From NCBI GenBank assembly GCA_016790705.1, contig JAEUOT010000004.1:1-33924 (forward strand): a stretch of DNA of 33,924 nucleotides. Reading direction: 5' to 3'. The position numbers and the translations under genes were made by a program. Under the pieces are notes generated by a model. It worked only from the letters and a program-made list of their open reading frames with translations, was not told the DNA's origin and ran no database searches. Positions 1 through 6,422 of this stretch are shown in pieces (position 1 is the stretch's first letter; every line of letters begins with the position of its first letter). This stretch comes from Hydrogenophaga sp. (GTDB taxonomy: Bacteria > Pseudomonadota > Gammaproteobacteria > Burkholderiales > Burkholderiaceae_C).

Positions 1-113
1 TCGACCCGTAGCAGACCTCCGGCCATCTGGCCAGATAGCAGACATCCCAGTTGCAGTGATCGGTAGGCTACTTGGAGCCAATCGGGAAGGCCATCGTAGA
101 CTCGTAGCGTCAT
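1..113 (-). CDS. Unrecognised partial reading frame at left edge
   Basis: An open frame starts at an ATG (complement of 111-113) and runs off the left edge without a stop, giving 37 residues beginning MTLRVYDGLPDWLQVAYRSL. I do not recognise a family, and no Shine-Dalgarno sequence is visible before the ATG. The surrounding DNA is visibly less GC-rich than the chromosomal genes further right and lies on the side where the rest of the integron array is expected. It may therefore be a cassette gene or a remnant. The short visible length makes coding status uncertain. Confidence 0.3.
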   Translation of the reverse strand, partial: MTLRVYDGLPDWLQVAYRSLQLGCLLSGQMAGGLLRV

Positions 114-376
114 CCGTTGGTTTGACCGGTGATCTCGGACAGGTGTTCTGGGCTTGGTCAGGTTTGTCGAATCTGTTATACCTGCTCACTGACCCTCCGA
201 CCTGAGCCAACCGGTTGATTTCAAACACTTTTCGGAGGTGCCGTGCAACTTTGTTTAACGACCACCGTTGTGGGTATCCCGCGTTTTGCGGTTTAAATCA
301 AAGTTACCGTGAAAGCCCACCGAGGTAGCGACGTGCCCAAGCCTGCCGACCTGCAGCATCTTTTGAGCTACCGCTG
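114..376. other. Non-coding stretch left of IS110 element
   Basis: I see no convincing gene here. Base composition is lower in GC than the rest of the window. It contains the 10-bp palindrome CAACCGGTTG (208-217) and an imperfect inverted repeat: AACTTTGTTTAA at 247-258 pairs with TTAAATCAAAGTT at 293-305 with one bulged T, enclosing smaller GC stems. A GTTTAAC at 253-259 fits the integron core consensus RYYYAAC, but no matching second half was found. The boundary with the IS110 element is not resolved. Confidence 0.4.
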
Positions 377-404
377 GGCCCGACACCAGGTATTCAGCGG
401 TGAA

Positions 405-1652
405 TCAGTGCGCGGCGATGGCCGCTGCAGCGCTGGGCGCAGGCCACTTGCCGATGGCCTTGAGTTGCTTGATCCAGCGCGGCGCGTTCTTCTTCGCGCT
501 CATGGCGGCGTAGTCGATGGCCTGATCGATGTAGGGCTGGCGGCGGCTGAGCAGGATGTAGATCAGCCGGATCATCTTGTGGGCGATGGCTACGATGGCC
601 TTCTTGTGCGACTTGCGCACCATCAGGCTCTTGTACTTCGAGGCCAGGGTGCTCTTGGTCATGCGCGCGGCGTTGGCGCATTCGCACAGGATGAAGCGGA
701 TGGCGTTGTTACCGTGCCGGGTGCGCCCAGACTTGCGCTTGCCCGCGCTCTCGTTGTTGCCCGGGCTCAAGGCGGCCCAGCAGGCCAGGCGCTCGGGCGA
801 GCCGAAGCGGGCCATGTCGTCGCCGATCTCGATGAGGATCAGCGCGGCGGCGGTCTGGTCGATACCGGGGATGGTCTGCAGCAGGCTGTGCGCCCAGGCG
901 TAGGGCTGCATGGCGCGCATGAGGTAGGCGTCGACGTCGGCCAGTTGGCGCTGCAAGGCGTCAATGCTGTCGCTCAGGTGGCGCAGCACGAACAGGTGGC
1001 GCTCGCTGAGGTCGCCGTCCAGGCTGGCGGCCAGTTCTTCGGTCTTGCGCTTCAAGGCGCCGCGGGCGTGGCTGAGCAAGGTGGCCTCGGACTGGCCCTC
1101 GATGAGCCCGCGCACCATGGCGCGGGCCGAGACGCCGTGGATGTCGCTGACCACGGCGCCGAGCTTGATGCCCGCGTCATCGAGCATCTTGTGCAAGCGG
1201 TTGATCTGGCTGGCGCACATGGCGCCGAGCTTGCGCCGGTAGCGCGAGACCAGGCGCAGCTCGCGCAGGTCCTTCGGCGGAATGAAGCTGCCGCGCACCA
1301 GGCCGAAGCGGGCCAGCACGGCCAGCCACTCGGCGTCGAGCATGTCGGTCTTGCGGCCCGGCACATGCTTGATGAAGTGGGCATTGACAACCCAGGCGGT
1401 GATGCCGGCGTTCTCCTGGTGGGCGTAGACGCTCTTCCAGTAAATGCCGGTGCTCTCCATGACCACCAGCTCAACCTGCAGCTCGGCCAACCACTGGGCC
1501 AGGGCGCGGCAGTCGCGCTTGAAGCCGCCGAACTCCCGACTGTGCTTGACCACCCGGCCGTCGGGCTGCTCGATGAGTACCGTGACCACATGCAGCATGC
1601 GGTGCACATCGATACCGGCCACGCGCCGGTGCAAGGGGGAAAGACCTTCCAT
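405..1652 (-). CDS. IS110-group transposase (DEDD recombinase)
   Basis: This is a 415-residue transposase of the IS110 family. It is a RuvC-like DEDD nuclease domain followed by a Transposase_20 domain, acting with a bridge RNA to recombine the element into target DNA. The acidic residues fit the family: D15 (AGIDVH), E66 (VVMESTGIYW), D103 and D106 (KTDMLDAEW). The C-terminal half carries LLQTIPGIDQTAAALI and the Gly/Ser-rich ALSPGNNESAGKRKSG, near which the catalytic serine is expected. I chose the ATG at 1652 because AGGAG stands about 7 nt upstream on the minus strand and the family start aligns there. The frame stays open to 1859 without family similarity. The gene looks intact. Confidence 0.93.
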   Translation of the reverse strand: MEGLSPLHRRVAGIDVHRMLHVVTVLIEQPDGRVVKHSREFGGFKRDCRALAQWLAELQVELVVMESTGIYWKSVYAHQENAGITAWVVNAHFIKHVPGRKTDMLDAEWLAVLARFGLVRGSFIPPKDLRELRLVSRYRRKLGAMCASQINRLHKMLDDAGIKLGAVVSDIHGVSARAMVRGLIEGQSEATLLSHARGALKRKTEELAASLDGDLSERHLFVLRHLSDSIDALQRQLADVDAYLMRAMQPYAWAHSLLQTIPGIDQTAAALILIEIGDDMARFGSPERLACWAALSPGNNESAGKRKSGRTRHGNNAIRFILCECANAARMTKSTLASKYKSLMVRKSHKKAIVAIAHKMIRLIYILLSRRQPYIDQAIDYAAMSAKKNAPRWIKQLKAIGKWPAPSAAAAIAAH

Positions 1653-1860
1653 CGTGATGCTCCTGTTGGTAGAGTGCGAGGCGGCACGCAGGAGCGTCAC
1701 CCGTGGCCGGTGACAAGCACCGGTGAGCTGAAAGACTCCTCGAACCGAAACCGGTTCGGGCCTCTTTACCGTACGTGCTGCCACCTGCCCCACGGCAAGG
1801 GGGCCGGCAGCGCAACAGTTGGGGGTACGAGTCAGCTCGGTGGAGGTCCGGTTAGGCACC
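1653..1860 (-). ncRNA. Candidate bridge RNA region of IS110 element
   Basis: About 200 nt upstream of the transposase carry no gene but contain clear stem-loops: GTCACC (1696-1701) with GGTGAC (1709-1714), and CGAACC (1741-1746) with GGTTCG (1753-1758). In IS110-group elements the bridge RNA, with target-binding and donor-binding loops, is transcribed from this upstream end. Position and structure fit; the exact RNA ends and guide loops were not determined. Confidence 0.4.
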
Positions 1861-1895
1861 GGGGTCGGGCCTTCATTCGTATTGCGACCTCTTCG

Positions 1896-1981
1896 CGCCT
1901 GCGTGCCACCTCATATGCTGCCGCACTCGCACTGGGCTTTCATGCTCGGGGGCGAGTGGGTCAACTCATGATTGGTTAGGC
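1896..1981 (+). other. Possible degenerate attC/attI ending in GTTAGGC
   Basis: GTTAGGC at 1975-1981 matches the integron core consensus GTTRRRY exactly and lies at the expected start of the downstream cassette. Before it, CACTCGC (1924-1930) and GCGAGTG (1952-1958) form a stem whose flanks (CATATGCTGCCG and GGTCAACTCATG) also pair partly, like an attC. No RYYYAAC box is present on the left side. It is either a damaged attC or part of an attI-type site. Confidence 0.35.
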
Positions 1982-2040
1982 CGCGCACCAGCGCACAAGC
2001 GCCGTCACCGTGTCTGCTTCTTCCATCACATGTTGAAAAA

Positions 2041-2769
2041 ATGAAAGCTGAAATGCTGAGAACCAAGAGCACATCTAGGCCTAGCGTGGTTGCGGGCATC
2101 ATCGTTGCATGCATTGCAGCTTCGGGCTGCGAATCATCTGAGGAGAAGGAACTAAAGAGATTGCAGCTTGAGAAGGCAAGACTTGAGGTGCAATTGCAGA
2201 CACAGAAGTTGAACCAGGACAAGGAGCGCAGCGAGCAGGAAGAACGCCAAAGGAAGGAGAAGGCAATTCAGGAGGAGCAGCAACGACGCGAAAGGACCGA
2301 ACAAGAAGAGCGGGCCAAGATCGCCCTGATGAAGGCTGAGGCGGAAAGAATCGAAAGAGAAAAGGCTCAACAGATCGCCGCGCAACAAGAAGAGGAGAGG
2401 CGACATCGGGCCGACCAAGCAGACAAATTTGTCCGTGCTAGGGCTGAGTATCGCCTGCCACAAATTGTTCGCCCTCTCATGGGAACCGATCCCACTATTT
2501 CCGTCACAAGTCACAACTGCTCAGAAAGCGGCGGATCATTTACCGCCACTACAAAGATTGGCTACAAGGGTCAGTTTTCAGGTGACTCGTTTATGGTCTC
2601 CGGAAAACTAACACGAAGGCCGAACGGCGAAGAGTATTTTCAATTCGATCCAGTTTCAGCAGAAATCATTGGTCGCCTAGCCCTAATTGCACAGGGAGAC
2701 CAAGAATTGCTGGAGAAACTCAGGCTGCTTGCCGCAGGGAAGGTCTATTTGGAATGGAAGTCAAATTGA
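2041..2769 (+). CDS. Cassette-borne putative lipoprotein with coiled coil
   Basis: A 242-residue protein of unknown family. The first 30 residues look like a lipoprotein signal: basic start, hydrophobic stretch VVAGIIVACIAASG, and a lipobox ending at C30 (AASGC). Residues of about 33-145 are almost entirely Glu, Arg, Gln and Lys with heptad-like spacing (for example KERSEQEERQRKEKAIQEEQ), predicting a long helix or coiled coil. The last 95 residues look globular, with S/T-rich, probably beta segments and a final ELLEKLRLL helix. An envelope-anchored role is inference. The ATG at 2041 is chosen; 2053 (MLRTKS) is an alternative, and neither has a clear Shine-Dalgarno. It is the only gene of the cassette and is lower in GC than its neighbours. 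Confidence 0.75.
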   Translation: MKAEMLRTKSTSRPSVVAGIIVACIAASGCESSEEKELKRLQLEKARLEVQLQTQKLNQDKERSEQEERQRKEKAIQEEQQRRERTEQEERAKIALMKAEAERIEREKAQQIAAQQEEERRHRADQADKFVRARAEYRLPQIVRPLMGTDPTISVTSHNCSESGGSFTATTKIGYKGQFSGDSFMVSGKLTRRPNGEEYFQFDPVSAEIIGRLALIAQGDQELLEKLRLLAAGKVYLEWKSN

Positions 2770-2843
2770 AACTGGTCAATGCGCTCGCGTTCCAGCTCTT
2801 TCCAAAACCTCGAGGGGTCTAGATTTGCCGAAATCTCGGCGCC

Positions 2844-2857
2844 GCCTAACCCCTCGT
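2844..2857 (+). other. attC left part (R'' core), cut by IS1111
   Basis: GCCTAAC at 2844-2850 is a perfect RYYYAAC core (R''), followed by CCCTCGT. The sequence then breaks into the insertion sequence after 2857. Joined to 4337 it reads CCCTCGT-TCAAGCGGACGCC, which restores the L'' arm of an attC. Confidence 0.8.
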
Positions 2858-2871
2858 ATATGGACTCCCCC

Positions 2872-3155
2872 CCAAGGGCAAGAAACTGATTGATGTTTTG
2901 GCTGTTGGGGAATCGCCTGCAGTCGTATATCCGGCATCTGTTGTGGACTCTGTGGTGGTCCGTGCCAGCATGGAATCTGCGGGGCCGTCGCGCCAAACAA
3001 TACAAGCGGCTGCGGCAGAGCCGGAAGAGTTATCGGCGTCAGACGGTCTGGGGTGTGCCCGGGTGGCCATGTGGGTCAATCAATCTCGTCGCAAGCGGCG
3101 TGGGTGAAGGGAAACGGCTTCTTTTCTGGTGACGGCTGTTCGGTTTGGATGCTAC
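2872..3155 (-). ncRNA. Candidate seeker/guide RNA region of IS1111 element
   Basis: These 284 nt downstream of the transposase hold no convincing gene. IS1111-group elements are known to encode their guide (seeker/bridge) RNA at this end. The segment 3085-3098 reads CTCGTCGCAAGCGG, against the restored insertion target CTCGTTCAAGCGG: 12 positions agree, with only the base or bases at the insertion point differing. CAAGCGGC also occurs at 3003-3010. This supports a guide function; RNA ends and fold were not determined. Confidence 0.5.
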
Positions 3156-4238
3156 TCAGGCTGACATCACAAAGGTTTCTCGGGTGATCTTCTTGTGCAG
3201 GCGCTCGGTCTCACCGAAAGGCGTCTTGTCCCTGAGCGTGGCGTAGCAGATGCGCGCGAGCTTGTTGGCCAAGGCGCAGGCGGCCTTGTTGTGGTTCGAT
3301 CGGCGCTGCACATCCAGCGCCCAGCGGCGCACGCCACACACCTCGCGCTCGGCCGCCTCAGCCACCTTGGCTGCTCGCAGCACGCTCCTGGCGCCGTGCG
3401 TGAGCAGCATGCGCAGATAGCGGTCGCCACGTTTGGAGATCTTGCCCAGGAAGCGCGAACTGCCCGAAGAGTGTTCGCGTGGCGTCAGGCCAAACCAACT
3501 GGCAAAGTGGCGTGCATCTTTGAAGTGCGTCACATTGCCCGAGGTGGCGGCCACCAGCGCGGTGGCTGTGAGCAAACCGATGCCGGGGATCGACAGCAAC
3601 GTGGTGCAGGCCGGGCTCAGTCGGGCCAGGGCGGCGAGCTCGCGTTCGAGCTGCGCGATGCGCGCTTCGAGCAGACGAATCTCTTCGACCAGCAAGCGGG
3701 CGCTGCCGCGGATCAGTTCGGGCACGGCAGAAGCCGGATCGGCCAGCACCCGGCTGATCGCCTCCAGCCCGGTGCGCGCGCCGACAGGAACAGCGATACC
3801 GAACTCGCGCAGGAAGCCGCGCAAGGCGTTGATGCGCGAGGTGCGCGTGCCCATCCACAGCGAGCGGATGCGGTGCAGGCCCTGCAGGGCTTGCTGCTCG
3901 ACCGACTTCACGCGAACGGGGCGAATGTCCGATGCGCGGGTCGCTTCGAGCAGGGCGGCGGCGTCGGTGGCATCGGTCTTGTTGCGCCGCACGTAGGCGC
4001 GCACGTACTGGGCGGGCAGCAGGCGGACCTCGATGCCAAGGCCATTGAGCCAGCGCGCCCAGTGGTGGGCGCAGCCGCAGGCTTCCATGATCACCAAGTC
4101 AACGGATCGATTGGCAAACCAGCGCTCGAACTGGGTGCGCGTGAGACGCTGGGTTTCAACGATGCGCCAGTGCTCGTCGGCGACGGCGATCTGGAAGACG
4201 GACTTTGCCAAATCAACGGCGACGGTTGTAGCATTCAT
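3156..4238 (-). CDS. IS1111-group (IS110 family) transposase
   Basis: A 360-residue DEDD recombinase of the IS1111 group. The N-terminal RuvC-like domain begins MNATTVAVDLAKSVFQIAVA, with D9, E52 (VIMEACGCAHHW), and D89 and D92 (NKTDATDAAAL). The middle is a Leu/Glu-rich helical linker. The C-terminal Transposase_20 domain carries LLSIPGIGLLTATALVA and SWFGLTPREHSSGSSRFLGKIS, the serine-rich part where the catalytic serine is expected. I chose the ATG at 4238 because AAGGAG stands about 6 nt upstream; the frame is open to 4400 but without family similarity. The gene is full length and probably active. With the tail RNA it should direct insertion into integron attC sites. Confidence 0.95.
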   Translation of the reverse strand: MNATTVAVDLAKSVFQIAVADEHWRIVETQRLTRTQFERWFANRSVDLVIMEACGCAHHWARWLNGLGIEVRLLPAQYVRAYVRRNKTDATDAAALLEATRASDIRPVRVKSVEQQALQGLHRIRSLWMGTRTSRINALRGFLREFGIAVPVGARTGLEAISRVLADPASAVPELIRGSARLLVEEIRLLEARIAQLERELAALARLSPACTTLLSIPGIGLLTATALVAATSGNVTHFKDARHFASWFGLTPREHSSGSSRFLGKISKRGDRYLRMLLTHGARSVLRAAKVAEAAEREVCGVRRWALDVQRRSNHNKAACALANKLARICYATLRDKTPFGETERLHKKITRETFVMSA

Positions 4239-4336
4239 CTCGGACTCCTTTCGTTTGGTTGAAGACCTGATCCCCACGCCAATGAAGACCAGAGCGCGTT
4301 TTTCGCGCAAACAAACGGGGGAGTCCATCCCATCAG

Positions 4337-4442
4337 TCAAGCGGACGCCAACAAAGCCCATGGCTTCGCCATTTTCACGGGCTTTGTTGGTGCCCTCCAC
4401 TCGCTTCGCTCCTTCCGGCGCCGCTTACCTTGGGCGTTGAAC
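4337..4442 (+). other. attC right part with hairpin and R' core
   Basis: Starting at TCAAGCGGACGCC (L'' arm), it contains a perfect 12-bp inverted repeat, CCAACAAAGCCC (4348-4359) with GGGCTTTGTTGG (4379-4390). A nested ATGGC-ttc-GCCAT stem follows directly on the first arm. It ends with GGCGCCGCTTAC (L' arm, pairing with L'' except for one unpaired base) and GTTGAAC (4436-4442), which fits GTTRRRY. With 2844-2857 this makes a complete attC of about 120 nt. Confidence 0.8.
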
Positions 4443-4480
4443 GACTGCTCTCCCGATTGACCGATGCCCGCTCCTGGCCG

Positions 4481-5101
4481 TCAGCGCTCGTTCGCACCTT
4501 TGCCCGCCAGGATCTGCGGCCGCGCCTTCTCGATCCGGGCCACACGCGTCGCCGCCGTCTTGGCCGATGAGAGGTGGATCGCGTAACTGCGCTGCCGGCC
4601 GGGTGTGAGCCGATGAAAGGCCTCAGCCAGTTCGGGATCGGCGTCCATGGTGTCGATCATCTCCTTCGGCAGTTCCAGCGCGGGCGTCGTCTTCGGTGGG
4701 CGGATGCCTGCGTCCGCATAGGCCATCGCCTCCAGCAGATAGTCGCGAATGACCGCAGCCCGTTCATCGACCTGTTCGTTGGCCGTGAACGGGATCGAGT
4801 CGGGGTGCTGCGTGTTCGGGCCCTGCCGCTGCAGCAGCCCTGCCGGGTCCTTCATCAATGCCGCGTTGAAGAAGTTGAGCCTGAATTCACCCTGCAGCGC
4901 CCCGATCAGAACAATGTTGCGCCCGGCGTGCATGTAGCACGGGTGTCCCCATTTCGCTGTTTCGACGAGACCGGCCGCGCGGCAGATGTCACGCAGTGCG
5001 CTCAGGCCCTGCTGCCATCGGCGCGCGGAACAGGCCGCCGTTGCAAACCGGTCGCAGCGACCGCAGCCCTGGGCGAAGAACTCGTCGACGTCGGTGATCA
5101 T
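4481..5101 (-). CDS. DUF1801 / YdeI-OmdA family protein
   Basis: A 206-residue cytoplasmic protein. The N-terminal half (about 15-120) resembles the DUF1801 fold (GLVETAKWGHPCYMHAGRNIVLIGALQGEFRLNFFNAALM). The C-terminal part (about 135-200; LPKEMIDTMDADPELAEAFHRL then RQRSYAIHLSSAKTAATRVARI) matches the bacteriocin-protection YdeI/OmpD-associated (OmdA) domain. The family is widespread, and its biochemical role is not firmly known. The start is set at the ATG at 5101 (MITDVDEFF); the frame is open to 5170, but that extension is Ala/Pro/Phe-rich with no homology. It ends 44 bp from the integron boundary and reads toward it. No second attC flanks it, so it is treated as chromosomal. Confidence 0.8.
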   Translation of the reverse strand: MITDVDEFFAQGCGRCDRFATAACSARRWQQGLSALRDICRAAGLVETAKWGHPCYMHAGRNIVLIGALQGEFRLNFFNAALMKDPAGLLQRQGPNTQHPDSIPFTANEQVDERAAVIRDYLLEAMAYADAGIRPPKTTPALELPKEMIDTMDADPELAEAFHRLTPGRQRSYAIHLSSAKTAATRVARIEKARPQILAGKGANER

Positions 5102-5116
5102 GACGTGGATTGTGAA

Positions 5117-5150
5117 GAAAAAAGCCGCCAGCGCACAAGGCACTGGCGGC
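5117..5150 (-). terminator. Rho-independent terminator of the liv operon
   Basis: On the minus strand, GCCGCCAG and CTGGCGGC (5143-5150 and 5124-5131) form an 8-bp GC-rich stem with an 11-nt loop, followed at once by six T residues (5123 to 5118). It lies about 60 nt past the stop of the binding-protein gene, the last gene of the operon. Confidence 0.85.
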
Positions 5151-5206
5151 TGCAGCGCATGGCCTGTCAACGCAGGCGGCGCTCATGCCCTGATGCGGAC
5201 GATGCC

Positions 5207-6370
5207 TCAGTTCTTCGTGTAGTCGGAAATGACCTTCCACTTGCCGTCAACGATCTGCGATAGGCGCGAGACGTTGCTGCCCAGGCGTTTCTGAGGACCG
5301 AAGCTGGCGGGGGCGCTGCCGAAGATGTCGGAAGGAATCGTCAGCGTGTCCATGACCTTGATGTAGCTGTCGGTGGTCAGGTTGGCGCCGGCCTTGCCGG
5401 CGGCCTTGGCGAAGGTGTCGATGATGTTGTAGCCATAGACCGAGAACACGGTCGGGTCTTCGTTGAACTTGGTCTTGTACTTGTTGGCCCAGAAGCGCAC
5501 CGGCTGCGAGGCGTCATCGGTGTAGGGGTTCTGCACCGTCATGGTGGCGTAGAGGCCGTTCATGGCCGGGCCGCCGAGCTTGTGGATCAGGTCGGTGTAG
5601 AGCGCGCTGGAGCCCATGAAGGTTGGGTTGAAACCGAGCTTGCGCGCGGTCGCGATGGTGCCCACGGTCTCGCGGATGATGGTGCCGAGCACGACGAAGT
5701 CACACTGGGCGGCGGCGAGCTTCTGCATCTGCGAGCCGAACTCGGTGGCGCCGCGCTTGAAGCTGGCCTCTTCGGCCATTTCCATGCCGATGGATTTCAG
5801 ACCCTCCTTGGCACCACGAACGACTTCCAGGCCGAACTCGTCGTCCTGGTAGACCGTGCACACCTTCTTGGCTCCCTTTTCCTTGACCACAGCCGGCAGG
5901 CCCAGGCGCATCTGGTCGAAGTAGGTCGCAGCGAAGGAGTATTTGAGCTTGTGGAAGGGCTCGTACATTTCCCGCGCCGCAGTCACGGGGAAGAAGTTGA
6001 TCACGTTCTTCTGGAACTGCACCGGCATGGCGGCCATGTTCTGCGCCGTGCCAAGATGGCCGACCATCATGAAGATCTTGTCCTGGTTGACCAGCTTCTG
6101 GGCCGCCAGCACCGCGTTCTTCGGGTCGTACTTGCTGTCCTCGACGAGCAGCTTGAGCTTGCGGCCGTTGACGCCGCCTTGTTCGTTGATCTCGTCGACC
6201 CGCAGCATCATGCCCAGCCGGATCTGCTTGCCGAAGCCGGCGAGCGGTCCGGAGAGGTCCTGAATCGAACCCAGCAGGATTTCGTCCTTGCTCACGCCCT
6301 GTTGCTGGGCAAAGGCGCCGCCGGCGGCGAGCGCCAGTGCGGTGGCGACCAGAGTGAATCGTGCTGTCAT
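5207..6370 (-). CDS. LivK-type ABC transporter substrate-binding protein
   Basis: A 387-residue periplasmic binding protein of the branched-chain amino acid type (Peripla_BP_6). A signal peptide is plain: MTARFTLVATALALAAGGAFA, with cleavage before QQQG. The mature part begins VSKDEILLGSIQDLSGPLAGFGKQIRLGMML, the usual opening of the fold, and continues with GVNGRKLKLLVEDSKYDP. AGGAGA stands about 8 nt before the ATG. It is the last gene of the livHMGF-acyl-CoA synthetase operon and should deliver ligand to LivHMGF. Members of this subgroup beside acyl-CoA ligases often bind aromatic or fatty acids rather than leucine, so the ligand is left open. Confidence 0.9.
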   Translation of the reverse strand: MTARFTLVATALALAAGGAFAQQQGVSKDEILLGSIQDLSGPLAGFGKQIRLGMMLRVDEINEQGGVNGRKLKLLVEDSKYDPKNAVLAAQKLVNQDKIFMMVGHLGTAQNMAAMPVQFQKNVINFFPVTAAREMYEPFHKLKYSFAATYFDQMRLGLPAVVKEKGAKKVCTVYQDDEFGLEVVRGAKEGLKSIGMEMAEEASFKRGATEFGSQMQKLAAAQCDFVVLGTIIRETVGTIATARKLGFNPTFMGSSALYTDLIHKLGGPAMNGLYATMTVQNPYTDDASQPVRFWANKYKTKFNEDPTVFSVYGYNIIDTFAKAAGKAGANLTTDSYIKVMDTLTIPSDIFGSAPASFGPQKRLGSNVSRLSQIVDGKWKVISDYTKN

Positions 6371-6422
6371 GGGGCTGTCTCCTTGTGTGGATGGAAAGGG
6401 TTGTTTGGGCCTTTGCGCCGGT

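Larger units (their letters stand above)
377..1871 (-). mobile_element. IS110-group insertion sequence (ends tentative)
   Basis: The element contains a complete IS110-group transposase (405-1652). The ends are proposed from an imperfect inverted repeat: GGCCCGACACC at 377-387 against GGGGTCGGGCC at 1861-1871, 10 of 11 matching as reverse complements. That gives about 1.5 kb, a normal size for the family. IS110-group elements usually lack clear terminal repeats and leave no target duplication, so these ends are inference. The long non-coding stretch lies upstream of the transposase (1653 onward), where IS110-group members are known to encode their bridge RNA. Confidence 0.55.
2858..4336 (-). 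mobile_element. IS1111-group insertion sequence inside an attC site
   Basis: The 1479-bp element is bounded by restored attC sequence on both sides. Subterminal inverted repeats ATGGACTCCCCC (2860-2871) and GGGGGAGTCCAT (4317-4328) are perfect over 12 bp. They lie 2 nt inside the right end (downstream of the transposase) and 8 nt inside the left end. This subterminal layout is the hallmark of the IS1111 group, whose attC-targeting subset is known to hit cassette recombination sites. No target duplication is visible, as expected. The transposase lies at 3156-4238, with a long non-coding tail at 2872-3155. Confidence 0.9.
1976..4436 (+). mobile_element. Integron gene cassette interrupted by IS1111 element
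   Basis: The unit runs from TTAGGC, just after the G of GTTAGGC at 1975, through one reading frame to an attC whose last base before the next crossover is G4436. Removing the insertion sequence (2858-4336) leaves about 982 bp. It has the classic cassette layout: short leader, one gene, then attC, all in one direction. Gene orientation implies that intI and attI lie to the left, outside the window. DNA right of 4437 has no further attC, so this looks like the last cassette of the array. Confidence 0.75.

Noticed and set aside
1851-1857. GTTAGGC as the start of a tiny gene-less cassette
   Set aside because: No RYYYAAC or stem precedes it in attC layout; it probably belongs to the IS110 end or is chance.
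1779-1911. 8-mer TGCCACCT shared by the IS110 leader (1779) and its right flank (1904) as a target guide
   Set aside because: An 8-base match between two stretches of this size is likely by chance, and the IS ends are not fixed.
309-1979. Long open frame on the plus strand across the IS110 element
   Set aside because: It is the mirror of the transposase gene in high-GC DNA; the translation is Gly/Ala/His/Gln-rich with no domain.
4348-4390. Strong hairpin taken at first as a terminator or IS end
   Set aside because: No T-tract follows, and it lies outside the IS ends; it is the central stem of the attC site.
4481-5101. DUF1801 gene as a reversed integron cassette
   Set aside because: No attC or core box follows beyond 5101; the liv operon terminator and genes begin there.
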